A DNA stretch of 64,000 bases from Craterostigma plantagineum (taxonomy: Eukaryota > Streptophyta > Magnoliopsida > Lamiales > Linderniaceae), in assembly GCA_027422505.1 (NCBI GenBank), contig JAPQWV010000127.1:310001-374000 (forward strand). The letters are read 5' to 3'. The notes beneath the pieces were generated by a model. That model was not told the DNA's origin. It searched no databases and saw only the letters and a program-made list of their open reading frames with translations. Below are positions 22,810-35,188 of the stretch, piece by piece (the stretch's first letter is position 1; each line of letters starts with the position of its first letter). The position numbers were made by a program, and so were the translations under genes.

Positions 22810-23307
22810 TATTGGCTTATTCTTTGGTGTAACTGCTGTTGAGATATCAGCTTCTTGCATATATGATATATGTATGATGGACTTGTGCCAGAGAAGATGG
22901 CCACGTGTTCCGAATATATATGAACCATTGTTGACCGTTTCATGTCCACGTGGCACGTTAGAAATCACTGCAAACAAAACCCAGATGTTAGAAAAGATTG
23001 CATTTTTATGTTGGAATCCAACATTCCTTAAAGAGAAATCCCAACCCTATTAACAAAAGAGACAAAGCCAAAGGGTTGACTGATGATAATCTTCTCATAT
23101 CTCAGCTTAGCTATATATGAGATTCCGTCGCTACTCTAGCTAGGTGAAGTTCGATTGCGTTTAAAGGAGAATTTCTTTATTTATTTTTAATTATAAAAAC
23201 AAATACGGGTTGGACCGGCGTTTTCACAGCTCGTTTTATGTGAATGAATTGAAACGTCAATCGGCGATTCAATTCAAAAAAATTGCAAAACACAAAACTC
23301 GGAAAAA
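22810..23307. other. Divergent promoter region, NUDT19 / TAF12b
   Basis: About 500 bp separate the two divergent starts. It includes near-palindromic ACGTGG motifs around 22902-22955 (ccacgtgttc, tccacgtggc), which resemble G-boxes. No gene is seen. Confidence 0.5.
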
Positions 23308-26300
23308 ATGGCGGAGAATTCGACCCAGTCATCATCCTCGCCAAAACCCCTACAATCGTCGCATCAGCCCATCGAACCCTCAAGTTCCCAACAACTACGA
23401 TCCCCCTCGCCGCCGATCGACCAGCAACAGCAGAATCAGCAACAATCGGCACAACCACAGCAGCAGCAACAACCCCCGCAGCATCAACAATTGCAGCAGC
23501 TTCAGCAGCAATTACAGCAGCAGAATAACAGTAGCGACGCCGCGCTTGCGAATGGTGGCGTTATTAACTATAATCATTTGATTGGGGCTGGGGGTTCGAA
23601 TTTTCAGGGTCTGCAGAGGAACCCTTCGGCTTCTAGGCTTAATCAGATGCAGAATAACAGTATGAGTAATCAAGCAGGGTTAGTTAGACAGCAGAAGCAA
23701 AGTTCAGGGATTTCTGGGCAGATGAGCCTTGGTGCTATGAATAATGCGATTCGACAGCAGAACAGCAGGAACGCTGTTGCTGTCAATAATAATGCCGTTG
23801 GCAATGGTAATAGCCAGCAGAATAATCAATTAGGGCTACAGCAGCAGATTCAATTGGGGCAACAGCAGTCCAATCAATTGGGTACTCAGCAGCAGAACCA
23901 AATGGGGATGCTGCCGCAAAATCAGTTAGGGGGACAACAGCAGAATCAAATGGGGATCCAGCGGAATCAATTGGGCATGCAGCAACAGAGTCAATTAGGG
24001 CAGCGCCGGAATCAAATGGGAGTACAGGAACAACAAAATCAATTGGGGCAGCAGCAGAATCAAATGAGATTGCAGCAACAAAATCAATCGGGGCAGCAGC
24101 AGAATCAAATGGGAGGGCAACAGCAGAATCAAATGGGGGCGCAACAACAAAATCAATTAGGGCAGCATCAGAATCAAATGGGAGGGCAACAACAAAATCA
24201 ATTAGGGCAGCATCAGAATCAAATGGGAGGGCAACAACAAAATCAATTAGGGCAGCAGCAGAATCAAATGGGAGTGCAACAACAAAATCAATTAGGGCAG
24301 CAGCAGAATCAAATGGGAGTTCAGCAGCAACATAATCTATCAGGGCAGCAGCTGAATCAGACTGGACTACAGCAGCAAAATCAATCAGCGCAGGAGCAGA
24401 ACCAAGTTGGAATGCAGCAACAAAGTCGGTTAGGGCAGCAGCAGAATCAGATGGGGATGCAGCAGCAAAATCAATTAGGGCAGCAGCAGAGTCAAATGGG
24501 AGTTCAGCAGCAACATAATCTACCAGGGCAGCAGCTGAATCAGACTGTGGTACAGCAGCAAAATCAATCAGGACAGCAGCAGAATCAGATGGGAGGGCAG
24601 CAACCGAATCAAATGGGCCAACATCAGAATCAGATGGGAATGCAGCAGAATCAAATGGGACAGATAGGTAGTGGGAATCTGTCGAGATCACAATTGATGG
24701 GGCAGACAAGTCATTTGCCAATGTTGTCTGGTCAAGCAGCTGCAGCTGCAGCTCAGTTTAACTTGCAAAATCAGTTTTTGACCTCGGTATGAACTGGTGA
24801 TGGTTAAGTGGTTTATCTTTTTTCAGAAATTTTTTGGCAAGTGTGACTTTTCTAAGTTGGATGTCAGATATAGTGCTAATGTGATATGTGGCAGACAAGG
24901 TCGTTTTACACTTGTTTAATGTCTTGGGAGTTTGGTAGTCAATCTTTTGCTCAGTGTATTATCCTGACTTATGCGTTTAAATGATAGCTGATTTAGTATA
25001 TGTTATTGTTTTTATTTAATGAAGATTTCATTGTTTGTTGAGAGCTCATGAATTTGATGGAGTTTGAAATTATGATGAACTAAAGGAGCGGTCTATATTC
25101 ATTGTGACTAATATATTATGCTGTTTTGGTGTAGCCGCGGCAAAAAGGAGCATTCATGCAAGGGTCTCAGTTCCATCCGGGCAATTCCCCAGGGCCGTCC
25201 TTGCAGGGAATGCCCGGAATGGGAATGATGGGGTCTATTAACTTGGGTTCTCAGCTAAGAGCAAATGGGACACTTCCTTATGCTCAGCAGAGGCTGACCC
25301 CAGCACAACTAAGGCAGCAACTCACGCAACATAGTGCTCTCACTGCTGGTCAGGTATAGAATATTTACGACACGTAATCATTTTACTTGCTCTATAGAGA
25401 TATATAAAACAGTATACTCTATTTCTGATTGAGGGAGCGGAAGTGCTTGATATTGGCGTTTATGTTTACAAAGATTATGTTGCGTCACACAAGGATTTAC
25501 ACCCCCATTTTCTGTCATCAGCTGCATCTAATGTTTAAGGTGTCCTTGAAAAACAGGGCCAGAATATCTCGAGATCATCATTTATGAATGCTCAAATCTC
25601 CGCGATGGCTCAGAATGGACAATCTGGGATGATGCAAAATGCGCAACAGTGGTTAAAGCAAATGCCCGGTATATCATCCCCTAACTCGTCTATCCGTCTT
25701 CAACAACGGCAGCAGCTACTTTTACAGCAACAGCTGGCTTCTCCTCAGCTGCAGCAAAACTCCATGGGGCTAAACTCACAACAGTTGTCTCAAATGGTAC
25801 AGCAACAATCACAAATGGTTCTCCCACAGATGCAACAGCAGAAACAACAATCACAGCAACAGCTACAACAGGCTTTCCAGCAGCAACAACATCAACAACA
25901 GCAGATCCTTCAGCAACACACACTTCAACAGAACTTCCATCAGCAGCCATCTCCAAGAATGATGGCTCACGGAGGGCAGAGATCTGTGAGTTTGACGGGG
26001 TCACAGCCTGATGCGACTGCATCTGGAACCACCACACCAGGTGGTAGTTCAAGTCATGGGACAGAAGCGAGCAATAATTTTATGGGAAAGAGAAAGATAC
26101 AAGATTTAGTTTCTCAGGTTGTGCCACCATGATGTGCTGTGTTAGGTCACTACTATATCTAGAAATAGTGTAAACTATATTTGTGACGTCAAGCCGCGTT
26201 TTGTTGTTGAACTAGTTAAGGGACTTAGAAAATGTCAAACTGTTTATTCACATGGCGTTTGATTGATTTATGTAGACCTTGTGCTCATATTGTTCTTGTT

Positions 26301-27620
26301 TTTTCTCTTGCAGGTGGATCCTAATGGAAGACTGGATCCTGATGTTGAAGACATCATCTTAGAACTTGCGGATAACTTTATTGATTCGGTAGGCTTGCAC
26401 TACTCATCGACATTGTCACTATCAATTTACTCATGGTTGTTTGTTTTGGTTTCACACTCAGTTATCACGAGTGTTGTCCTTTATTTTCTATCTTGTGTTG
26501 AATTTTGCCTTCAGTCATTTTTGCTTTTCTCTATGCATCATGTTGGACTCTGTGTCATTTTATCCTTTTCTCTATGCAATTTTTGGTGATATAGTTGTCT
26601 GCAATATTACTTCATGTATGCATTTGCAAGCAATCATTTCATTCGTCATGCTCCTCTTTGATAACAAACTTGGGATATATTGTATAGGTTACTTCCTTTT
26701 CATGCTCTCTGGCTAAGCATCGTAACTCGCCAACTCTGGAAGCAAAAGATGTGTTGCTACATCTAGGTTTGTGCTCCATTATTTGCTTTCTGCAGACTGG
26801 AAATTTAAATTGCATATTTAGTTTGCTTATAGTCTATCCAGCTCCAGAATGTTGTTCTTCAATATCAATCAATAAATATCGAAATTGAGAAATATCACAT
26901 ACTTAATAATGATGTCCTGCACAGTCACTCTCAACAATGAGGTTGGCTATCTTTTATGCATTTCATTGTCAATAAACATTGAATCATTGCAGAGAAGAAC
27001 TGGAACCTGGTTATTCCTGGGTATTCGAGTGAAGAAAAGAAACAAATCCCGGATCGGGTAAGCTTTACCTTTTTTTTCATTTTGTTTCCTTCCCTTTTTT
27101 TGTCTTCTAGGCTGGTGGTGTATATGCTTGCTTCAGTTATTGAAGTCATAGTATAGAATCTCCGTTATTTCATATTTGGTTCTATTGAAAGTCCAAAGCT
27201 ACCTCCAATAACACTGATTTCAAGCCTTTTAAGTAAGGTTCTAAGCAATTGATTGTAGTTTACCTGGGGAAGCCATGAACTATCACTTGTGCATCATTAT
27301 TGATATCAATTCCATTTACTTGCAGATACCAAGTGATATCCACAAAAAGCGCCTTGACACGGTAAAGATCACTTTGCTATTCTTGAGTTGGGCCCTAAAA
27401 TTCTCTGTTTGTGACTTATTTAAAGGCTGAGATTTTCTAGATACGTAATCTAATGGAGTCCTCACGCCCCGAGACTAGGAGTGCAAATCAGATGGTCATG
27501 CAAGGATCTAACAACTCCGTTGGTTCAAACCACCAAGGTGTAAGGCCTTCCCTAAGTTCAGACCAGTTGGCTTCACAATCTTCCTTGCCCCACATTATGC
27601 AGCATGCCAATAAATTCTGA
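23308..27620 (+). CDS. TAF12B: TFIID subunit 12b (TAF12b / EER4-like)
   Basis: This is a nuclear TFIID/SAGA-type subunit with an H2B-like histone fold that pairs with TAF4. Exons are 23308-24786, 25135-25353, 25557-26117, 26314-26388, 26688-26766, 26993-27057, 27327-27360 and 27441-27620. The long N-terminal half is Gln-rich with a [14 protein letters not shown]-type repeat. The histone fold is encoded over the small exons: [20 protein letters not shown], then [20 protein letters not shown], then NWNLVIPGY and [17 protein letters not shown]. All splice phases agree and the frame is intact to TGA 27620. The long Gln-rich N-terminus is what separates TAF12b/EER4 from the shorter TAF12; the Arabidopsis protein acts in ethylene and cytokinin responses. 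Confidence 0.93.
23870..24665 (+). repeat. Coding minisatellite in TAF12b (Gln-rich repeat)
   Basis: Degenerate 39-45-bp units, each encoding about QQQNQMGxQQQNQLG, are repeated roughly twenty times. Some neighbouring copies are nearly identical (24150-24310), a sign of recent slippage or unequal exchange. The reading frame is kept throughout. Confidence 0.85.
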
Positions 27621-28155
27621 TCTGATAGGTATTATCTTTTCGCCCATCCAGTCGATTCTGGTTTTTCCTGTGACTGTGTAAACCTTTATTCGTTTTGCCC
27701 GAAGTTCAATTCTTTCGCGAATGGCTTACGACATTTATGCTTATGTCTCGAGAAAACTTGCAGGATTTCAAGTAGTTTCTCGAGGTGAAGATTGTTGGAG
27801 TGGAAGAAAGCTTCATGGGATGATTCATTGGGTCATCAGAGACGTCCTTGTGAAATTGTTATAGTTTGCTCTTTCCCTCATCATGTTGAGACTTTTTATT
27901 TAGTTCATTTTTATATATAACGCTTTTATATCCTAATTTTCATTCTTGTGATTTCGGTTTGATGAAAAAGCTGCCCAACGTTGAAAATTTCGGTTTTTGA
28001 GTCATCTCCAAGGCCGCGTTTGGCTTCGATGCCATCGTTTCTCAGTGATCAATGGACTGAATATTCCCAAGTGATCAATGGACTGAATACTAAACAAATC
28101 TTTTTTATTTTCAGAAAATGAATATATATATATATATATTACACTCTGTCTGTGT
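27621..28155. other. Convergent 3' flanks with a short direct repeat and (TA)n
   Basis: This is TAF12b 3' UTR and intergenic DNA. The 20-bp sequence agtgatcaatggactgaata occurs at 28044-28063 and again at 28070-28089, and a TA run follows at 28118-28139. No gene is seen. Confidence 0.6.
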
Positions 28156-30087
28156 CTACACAGAAAGCGAGACAATACCCATTGCAAATCCAACTCTTAC
28201 AAAGAGAAACACCAAATATATGGTAATAAGACCCGAGCCAAGCAATCTGTTAGGACGCATACCACTACGAGGCAAAACAATGAGAGCCCAAATAAGCCCA
28301 GCCAACAAAACGGCCAACGTAAAGTACAAGCTCGGGTCCCTCGGGACCAAGAACGAGCCTGGCTTCTCCTTCCAAGCTCCCAAGAGCATCGACACGCCCA
28401 ACCCAATCAGCGTATTGAACATGGGCCCCGCATAAGATCCCGACATTGCTATCTGCACGCCATCTCCACCGTTCATGGACAAGGCCACGTTCGAGAAAAG
28501 GTCTCCCATGGAGTTTCCCCAAGCCAAAACGGTCAGCCCAAGAATCGAAGGGTTCACTCCCAAGATAACGCCCAAGCCAACGAGCAAAGCCACGAGCTCG
28601 TTCGCAATCATGTAAAACCATACGATGCTCATCACAAATCCACCCAAGACGTAAGGGAACAAGAATCTCTGAGGTGGGTGTTCTTGCCTAGTGTGCTTGT
28701 ACGCAGAAAACGAAAGGATCGAACCCACTAGAACTCCGATGACATAGGCAATCGTTTTACTTTTAGAGCTTAAGTTCTCCTGAGAGCTCCATAGGCAAGC
28801 TAGGAGAATCGGGGCGAACAAGGCACTGCCAACAGTATATGTTTTGGACCAGTTTTCCTCTTCGACCAAGGGAATCGTTAGGCGTCGTGGGACTATCAAG
28901 GGGAGCTCTAGGAGGGAAAAGAGCTTCGAACATGAGAAAGATTGTTGGTCGATTGCATAGTCCTCGTCGTTCCATCCCCATATATCCTTGTCTGGCTCGG
29001 GGATTCGCAGGGCTTGGTTAGAGTATATAGCCACATTCGAAGCCCACATCCACTGAGGCAAGGAGGCGTGAGACTGCGAGCTTTCGCTAGCAGTTTCAAC
29101 TTCGAGCAACGATGTGAGCACAGATTCTTCGTTTTCTTGCGTCGTTCCATGAGCGAACACGCTTCCTTTGACGGGAATCAGAGGGGTGACGCTGTCCAGC
29201 TTCAGACGATGAGCTTGCTTCCTAAGAAACTCGTTAGCAGCCACCGAAGATGCGTAGATTACGTATATAGACACGAATGCCATGGCACCAAAGACGCTCA
29301 CTTTACCTACGGATAGTATCACCAACAGGGCTGTAATAGTTAGGATGAAGAAAAAGATATCCCTTACGAAGCACTTCTTATCGATTTTAACGTCTTGATC
29401 AACCACGGTTAGAGAAACAGCTCCAACGACTATGCAAGTGACAAAAACTGCACCGCCGAGGACGCTATTGAGCCCCACTTCGCCGGCGCCTGTGCCTACG
29501 AAAGCAGCGATGCTAGCAAAAACGTCTGGCGCGCCGTTTCCTAGAGGAAGCAAGGCGACTCCAGCCACAGAAGGGGAGAGCTTTAACAGAGACGATAGCT
29601 TCGACAGTGAACAGCAGAAGTAATCTGCTGCCGTGTTGCCCAGGAGATAGAAAAGCGCGGCGAGCCAGACGCCAAGTACCATAAACGCCCACGAGCTACC
29701 GTTGCAAGCGCAGAAGTAGAACTTTAGGTAATTGAAAAATCCGCCAGATTCGCATTGAGTGTTTGGTTGCAAGAATTCACAGCTGCTACTGTAACCCATG
29801 TGTTCGTACACGCCTGAGCAAGATTGGGCCTTTGTGATATCCACGTAATTGAGATCAGAGCCGTTTAATTTAAGAAGAGGGTCTGAGCTTGCTTCGATCA
29901 TTTCCCTCCTCGTCGCAGAAAATCCCCTTTCTGAGCTCAAATTAGGGGTTGGTGCCGATTCCTTGAATTTGGGGTTATTTGAAGGAACATCTCCGTGATT
30001 GTAGAACATGAAGATCAATACTACAGCGCATAATCCGTTGAATATCCCTCGAATTCGAGGGCTTCGCTTTATGAAAACCCAATCCAT
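28156..30087 (-). CDS. CCX: Cation/calcium exchanger (CCX family)
   Basis: This is an intronless membrane antiporter of 643 aa, the usual length for plant CCX3/CCX4-type proteins (Na+/Ca2+ exchanger superfamily, K+-dependent-like), expected in endomembranes. It has an N-terminal signal-anchor helix (about residues 14-30) and a lumenal Cys-rich region (CSGVYEHMGYSSSCEFLQ). The alpha-1 repeat contains GNGAPDVFASIAAF. A long cytosolic loop follows, then the alpha-2 repeat containing LAWGNSMGDLFSN and SGSYAGPMFNTLIGLGVSML. About 13 hydrophobic segments can be seen. The acidic/Asn residues of both alpha repeats that bind the ion are present. ATG 30087 is the natural start; the frame is intact. Confidence 0.93.
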   Translation of the reverse strand: MDWVFIKRSPRIRGIFNGLCAVVLIFMFYNHGDVPSNNPKFKESAPTPNLSSERGFSATRREMIEASSDPLLKLNGSDLNYVDITKAQSCSGVYEHMGYSSSCEFLQPNTQCESGGFFNYLKFYFCACNGSSWAFMVLGVWLAALFYLLGNTAADYFCCSLSKLSSLLKLSPSVAGVALLPLGNGAPDVFASIAAFVGTGAGEVGLNSVLGGAVFVTCIVVGAVSLTVVDQDVKIDKKCFVRDIFFFILTITALLVILSVGKVSVFGAMAFVSIYVIYASSVAANEFLRKQAHRLKLDSVTPLIPVKGSVFAHGTTQENEESVLTSLLEVETASESSQSHASLPQWMWASNVAIYSNQALRIPEPDKDIWGWNDEDYAIDQQSFSCSKLFSLLELPLIVPRRLTIPLVEEENWSKTYTVGSALFAPILLACLWSSQENLSSKSKTIAYVIGVLVGSILSFSAYKHTRQEHPPQRFLFPYVLGGFVMSIVWFYMIANELVALLVGLGVILGVNPSILGLTVLAWGNSMGDLFSNVALSMNGGDGVQIAMSGSYAGPMFNTLIGLGVSMLLGAWKEKPGSFLVPRDPSLYFTLAVLLAGLIWALIVLPRSGMRPNRLLGSGLITIYLVFLFVRVGFAMGIVSLSV

Positions 30088-30827
30088 TTCAAATCACTTC
30101 TCCTTCTTAATTGATGCAGACAATCGTATGTATCCAGCTATCGTCACCATACGAAAGAGATAAACCATGAAAAACTCGTCTTACGATTCACGAACAAAGC
30201 ATGTGAAAATCCGTGGCAACAGAACGCATAAAAAGGTTTTAAGATTTATGCTAACCTTCCATCAATTAAGATGTGAAGGTCGACGAAGAGAGGTCAAAGG
30301 AATTGAATTTAGGATACGAAAAGAAAACTACAAAGAATGAAATAAAAATCGAAAATTGTTGTCGGAGCGGTGTCGAAACTACAAAGATTTGCAGGATACG
30401 ATTTCTGTAGATTCACCTTATTATTACAGCGTGTAGGAATAAATCTTTTTGATTTAATCGAGCTTCATCATAAAATTGATCGAGATTATTTTTTATTTGG
30501 TTTTATTATTTTTATTTTTCGAGATTATCAATATAGCATAAAGTTTGTTGAGATAGCATTATACAACTTCAAGCTTCGAGCCTAGAAAACGTTCGACGCT
30601 TTACACACGCCTTAAATGGAAAAGCCATCAAGTTTTACTTCCCAAAAGTTCATAGACTTTCACCGCTCTCTCTCTCTGAAATTTAACCTTAGTTATTGGT
30701 ATGATAGATGTATGACAAGCTAAAAAAATTTGAAACAAATATACAAATATTCAGTAGCAAGTATATGGGTATTGCCAAAGGAGGGGACCAAGTCAATCAA
30801 ATCTTGCAATATTGGGTGATAATGCGA
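30088..30827. other. CCX promoter / CCCH gene 3' flank
   Basis: AT-rich DNA without a convincing frame. A short CT run lies at 30664-30677. Nothing else is recognised. Confidence 0.5.
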
Positions 30828-33242
30828 TTAATCATATTCTACAGGAAGTTCATGCAAATACTTGCACCTATCTCCGAAATGACACCGTCCTTGAGCATAA
30901 TACCTGCAAATCTGATTTCGCACGTAATCCCGGGATTGAACATGTTGTCTCTGATCTCTGGGATGAACACGATGATGTAAAAAGTTCGTCCTACTCATGT
31001 TGATGTTGCTCAAACTAGTTGGCTGGAAGCTACGGTCAAAGCCACAGCTATTAATCCTAACAAATGGCGGCAAAATGGCGTTTGAGATACCAATGGGTGG
31101 TGGTCTATAATGGTTTCCCTGATTTCCCGAGTTCGATCCACTAGCTCCGGGATAGTTCTGTTTCTTGTGGTGAAAACTTGTATCATCCAAGTCCGTTATG
31201 AGATTCTTCTGCTTTACAGATCCGCTAATTCGCTTCTCGTGATTTGTGGAATGAATGGGCCCGTTGTTTTGTTTCCTAGTTCCCCTGAAATATGTTGAGC
31301 AGCAAATATCTCTGTAGATTGGCAAAAATCTGTGAACGTGAAGCGAGTTGCCTTTCTTTACCTATTTGCTTCTGCATTTATCGCCTTTTTTCGCATTTCC
31401 CTTCGCTCTATGCGTGCGTCCCTGTGACAACGTGCTACGTCACCTCTAGAATGCTTTTCTAATAAAATCTTCTCCCTTTCGCCTTCATCTTCCCATTTCT
31501 GAATAATTGGAAAGCAAGACTAAGATATATATACGTATATAGCAGGTGAAATGAAGAAAGATCCGACAAGGACACACCTGCCTCAATGTCTTTAACTTGT
31601 ATAGATTCCTGCCTTTAATAAGCAAAGGGTGAAGCGGAGGCAATGGCTTCTCTCCTTTGCTCCATAGGACTTCAATCTGCATGAGACATCAAGCCCATAA
31701 ATAGAAACATACGACAAGTCATTTCAAACAAATGTTAGACTACTTCATAGCAACTAGCCTTCTCTCGATTAATTTGATGTTCATTTATTCGTGTTGAAAG
31801 GGAAATCTGAGCATGTGGTTACGTCCATCTCACCGTAAATGTATGTTGTTGCTTGGCTGCTCCATAGCTTTCCTTGATGATACGGCCTGCAACAAGCCTT
31901 TTGCCACAAGGGGGACCAGCAGCACTGCGAGATGCCAAATTAAACCTGGAAGCATTGAAGAGCTTGTGTAGGTCATCTCTCTAAGGAATAGAGACTAATG
32001 GAATATAGTGCTTGAGCTTGAAGCAAGTTAGATACATATACATAACAACAGTTAAATTTCCATGGCAAGACTAAAATCAAGTGATCACGGTGAAACGCTA
32101 GATCATAATTGATTGGTGAAAAGAAAACCAATGATCTTGACAGGGGGTGGCAAAGGCTTACATTTCATATACGTTTTGTTCGAACATGACTACATCCCCC
32201 AGGCATGCATCACCTGCATGATTTGGATTTCAGGTCAGAATCTTTCAGACAAATGACCTGGTTGTTTCAGAAGCATTCTTGCTTTACACAAACGAAGGCC
32301 ATAACGAACCAACAATTGAATTTTTTAACAAATCATGTTCAATAAAATACATACACTAACCTTTGCAATTCAGCACAAAACTAGACACAGGATACTTCTT
32401 TTCCCGGCCACCATTGACAATGCTGAAATGAAATCAGTGAAGTATCAGCAATCAGTGAAACTAACACACCATCTTTTTTTTTTTTTTGGCATTAGCAAAA
32501 CTAGAAGGCATCAGAAATGATTACCATGTATGCTCCTTAATTCGCTGAATAAGTGTGGCTTTGTTTCCAGTCAATCTCAACTTGTGTTTCCTAAGATATA
32601 TTTTGCATTGATCGACTTTTAAGCTCTCCACCTGACCACCTGCTATCAAAATCCATCATATAATCAATGCAAAGTAGCAACAAACTATACACAAAAAACA
32701 CATCATGAGGCTCTATCGACCTTCAACCATTGTCAGAATGGTTTCATAACATTTTTGGTCCTCCTTGCTCAGCTCTGGACCACCAGTCTTCTCAACTTCC
32801 ACGCCCTCCTCCAAGTTGTCCTTCGTACTCTTCACAATACTAAAATGGAAAAAAAAAAAAAAAAAAACGCCATTCGACCACAATCATGAATCAACGCGCA
32901 CGCATACATATACACACATCGGACCATAAAACAAGCACCTAAGCATTCAATTAGTTTCTTCAAAAGACCAATGTGCTCACGCGCACCAAGCCTAAAAGAG
33001 TCAAAGAGATATTTCTACAGATGAAGACGAACTCTACGCTCCCAAAATACATGATCATCGCCAAAACAAAACAAAAGAAAGTTTATTCACCGGGACTTGG
33101 CTTTTCCCTTGATCTGCAGATTCGAAAATGTGGAGGAAACCTCCCCCAACACCTCACAATCCGAGTTTTCCATGGATGAACCGTCCGTGTAATCTTCGTC
33201 GCTGTCAAATCCATCGTGATGATCTTCCTCAGACGACTCCAT
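30828..33242 (-). CDS. SAP-domain and CCCH zinc-finger protein (C3H62-like)
   Basis: Nine exons with matching phases: 33091-33242, about 32728-32840, 32525-32637, 32360-32417, 32160-32213, 31837-31947, 31578-31680, 31363-31498 and 30828-31311. The protein starts MESSEEDHHDGFDSDEDY (acidic). It has a SAP motif (ESLKVDQCKIYLRKHKLRLT, then GNKATLIQRIKEH) that should bind DNA, followed by a conserved region of unknown function (VVMFEQNVYEMFNLASRS, CGKRLVAGRIIKESYGAAKQ). It ends with one CCCH finger, C-x7-C-x5-C-x3-H (CRYYAQGRCHFGDRCKYLH), near the C-terminus, followed by only nine residues. This order matches the plant zinc finger CCCH protein 62 type. A nuclear nucleic-acid-binding role is likely; targets are unknown. 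Confidence 0.85.
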
Positions 33243-34089
33243 TCAGGTGAAGAGTGTGATCCAGACAATTCGAATTTGAAGCTAGGTTTTCCGCCGACTA
33301 TTTATTAGGTTGCAGAATAAACTACTGGCCCCCAACGAAAGTAGGCGATAACAAATTGGCCCATTCAAATTCGTCTTTGAACAATTTAGTCCTATTTGTT
33401 AACCACCTCTCCATTTCTGAAGGAGCATGTCCAACCCAACTCTATTTTTCTGTTTCTGGCCTTGATGAATGGTATATAACACGCCATTTCTGGTGTTAAA
33501 CTGCAGCTAAACTCTTAAAATGATAACATGAAATTTTTCGAAGGGAGAAAAATTGAAATAATTTTAGTGTCGTGGTTAAAGATGACCTGATATTTTACAT
33601 TCCTCATTCTTGATCTTACATACCAAAGATAAATAGTAGACAAAATGGATATTAAGATTAATAAAGGAACCAAACCATAGGTTTGCAGTCATGTGACTCG
33701 GGTTAGTTGCAAGTTGTGAATTAAGGAACCAAAACATAGGAACCGAACTAGTCGAATTAAATCGACGATTTTCCAATGTTGAGTTGTAAGTTTTGAACCG
33801 GCCAGCCCCGATGGTGATGATAGAAGCGAAGTTTGTCGATTTTCCAATGCAAGATTTCGTCACCGAAGTTTGTTTTTGACCCAAAAGAGTAGGACTCCTA
33901 GAACCACGGGGACAGGTGCCCATTTCCGTATGAGGGCCTAGAGGACAAAAAAAAATCTAATTTATTTGCCTGGCAATGCAAAGTATTTCGTTTTCTCACG
34001 TAAATTGTAAGAAACAGAATATGAAAAGATGTGTCTTGAAGAATTTAAGACCATCGACGATAAGAATGTAAGGCCAATGGCAATCTGAC
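33243..34089. other. Intergenic; no gene supported
   Basis: This lies between the CCCH gene start and the SEC22 relic. A 115-codon minus-strand frame at 33576-33923 has no recognisable motif. The final membrane-anchor exon expected for SEC22 was looked for here and not found. Confidence 0.5.
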
Positions 34090-35188
34090 CTGGCGATTCA
34101 AATCTTTTGCCTTATCTGCATATATGCGGGATTCAGATGTCAAGCGCTGGACATCTCACTCACATCTGCCAAAAAACAAACGATAAAGAGGAATGAAGTA
34201 ATGTCATAAATTGGATATGAAGAGTAAAGACGAATCGCACATAGCAACATACAAATAAGGTGAAGAAATTTTCACAAAGTTGCGATATCACGACATTGAG
34301 AAGGAGTCGATTGATGCTGCCATCTTTTGTCACGTTATAAAAAGGAAAAAGATGACTTACGGTCCAACTTTTCACCAACGCCGAGAACTTCTTGAACATT
34401 GCGAGTCATTATTTGGTGAACTTCGTACAGCTCATCGTTCAACTTTGAAATGTTACGCTGGGTTCTTGTATCTTGGTACAATTTCTTTGTCTTTTGAATG
34501 AATGTATCTAGTAAAATAAGAGACAAATCACTGATGACAGGTCAATGCAACAAAACTAGATCTTTTATTATGAAAAGCATAACATGGTACTGCTAAACCT
34601 ACACATACTGAAAGATGATGAGAGGATGAAAAAAGTTACCATATTTAATGAACGCATAGGGTCTAGCAGCAGTTTCAATTTGATTCCCGTATGCAAGCTC
34701 AAATTCATTCTTGAGGTCTTCCAGATACTAGAAGGCAAGTTTCTTAGGATAAGCACGGTCGCACATTGTCAGAGAGCAGACACGCCCTTCAATAATATAA
34801 CTAGATTTCCAAGTTAAGGACTATCGTTTGAGGCTTGTATAGATTAGAGAAAGAGTTAGAACCATAATAAATGGGAAAAAAACAGCTCATGGCTAAGAGA
34901 TGTCTGATAAAAGATGCAGAGCCATGCAGTGGAGCTCATTATCACAGGCTCGTAAGATAGAGTAAAATCTTACAGCGTAAAAACACATAAAAAAGGATCC
35001 TGGAATATATATGGCCCTGTTTCGACTGACATTCTTGGAGGCTCATTCTGGCCCATTGAGAGATTTTTAAACAAAGATTTAGCTTGCTGTTTGTAAAAGT
35101 CTGCATCTGACACATCACGAACATCATCCAGTCCCTCCACGAGAGGAAGACCATCGGTAACACGAGCAATCATAGTCAACTTCACCAT
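34090..35188 (-). pseudogene. SEC22: SEC22-like longin R-SNARE, broken copy
   Basis: Intact SEC22 is a tail-anchored ER-Golgi R-SNARE of about 218 aa. Four exon-like blocks are visible: 35002-35188 (MVKLTMIARVTDGLPLVEGL, longin start), about 34634-34795 (YIIEGRVCSLTMCDRAYPKK ... TAARPYAFIKY), 34360-34509 (DTFIQKTKKLYQDTRTQRN ... VGEKL, start of the SNARE helix) and 34090-34167 (VSEMSS then a second block in another frame). Defects: an in-frame TAG replaces a Gln codon in the second block (near 34731), one base is missing from a C run in the last block (near 34145), and I see no exon for the rest of the SNARE helix and the C-terminal membrane anchor. Together these make a functional SEC22 unlikely. 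The substitution and missing exon set it apart from simple consensus errors. Confidence 0.85.

Noticed and set aside
23783..24721. 312-codon minus-strand frame rich in Asp, Ala and Ser
   Set aside because: It lies antisense to the TAF12b Gln-rich repeat and is open only because the repeat phase lacks stops.
33576..33923. 115-codon minus-strand frame
   Set aside because: No recognisable motif, no splice context, and not the missing SEC22 anchor.
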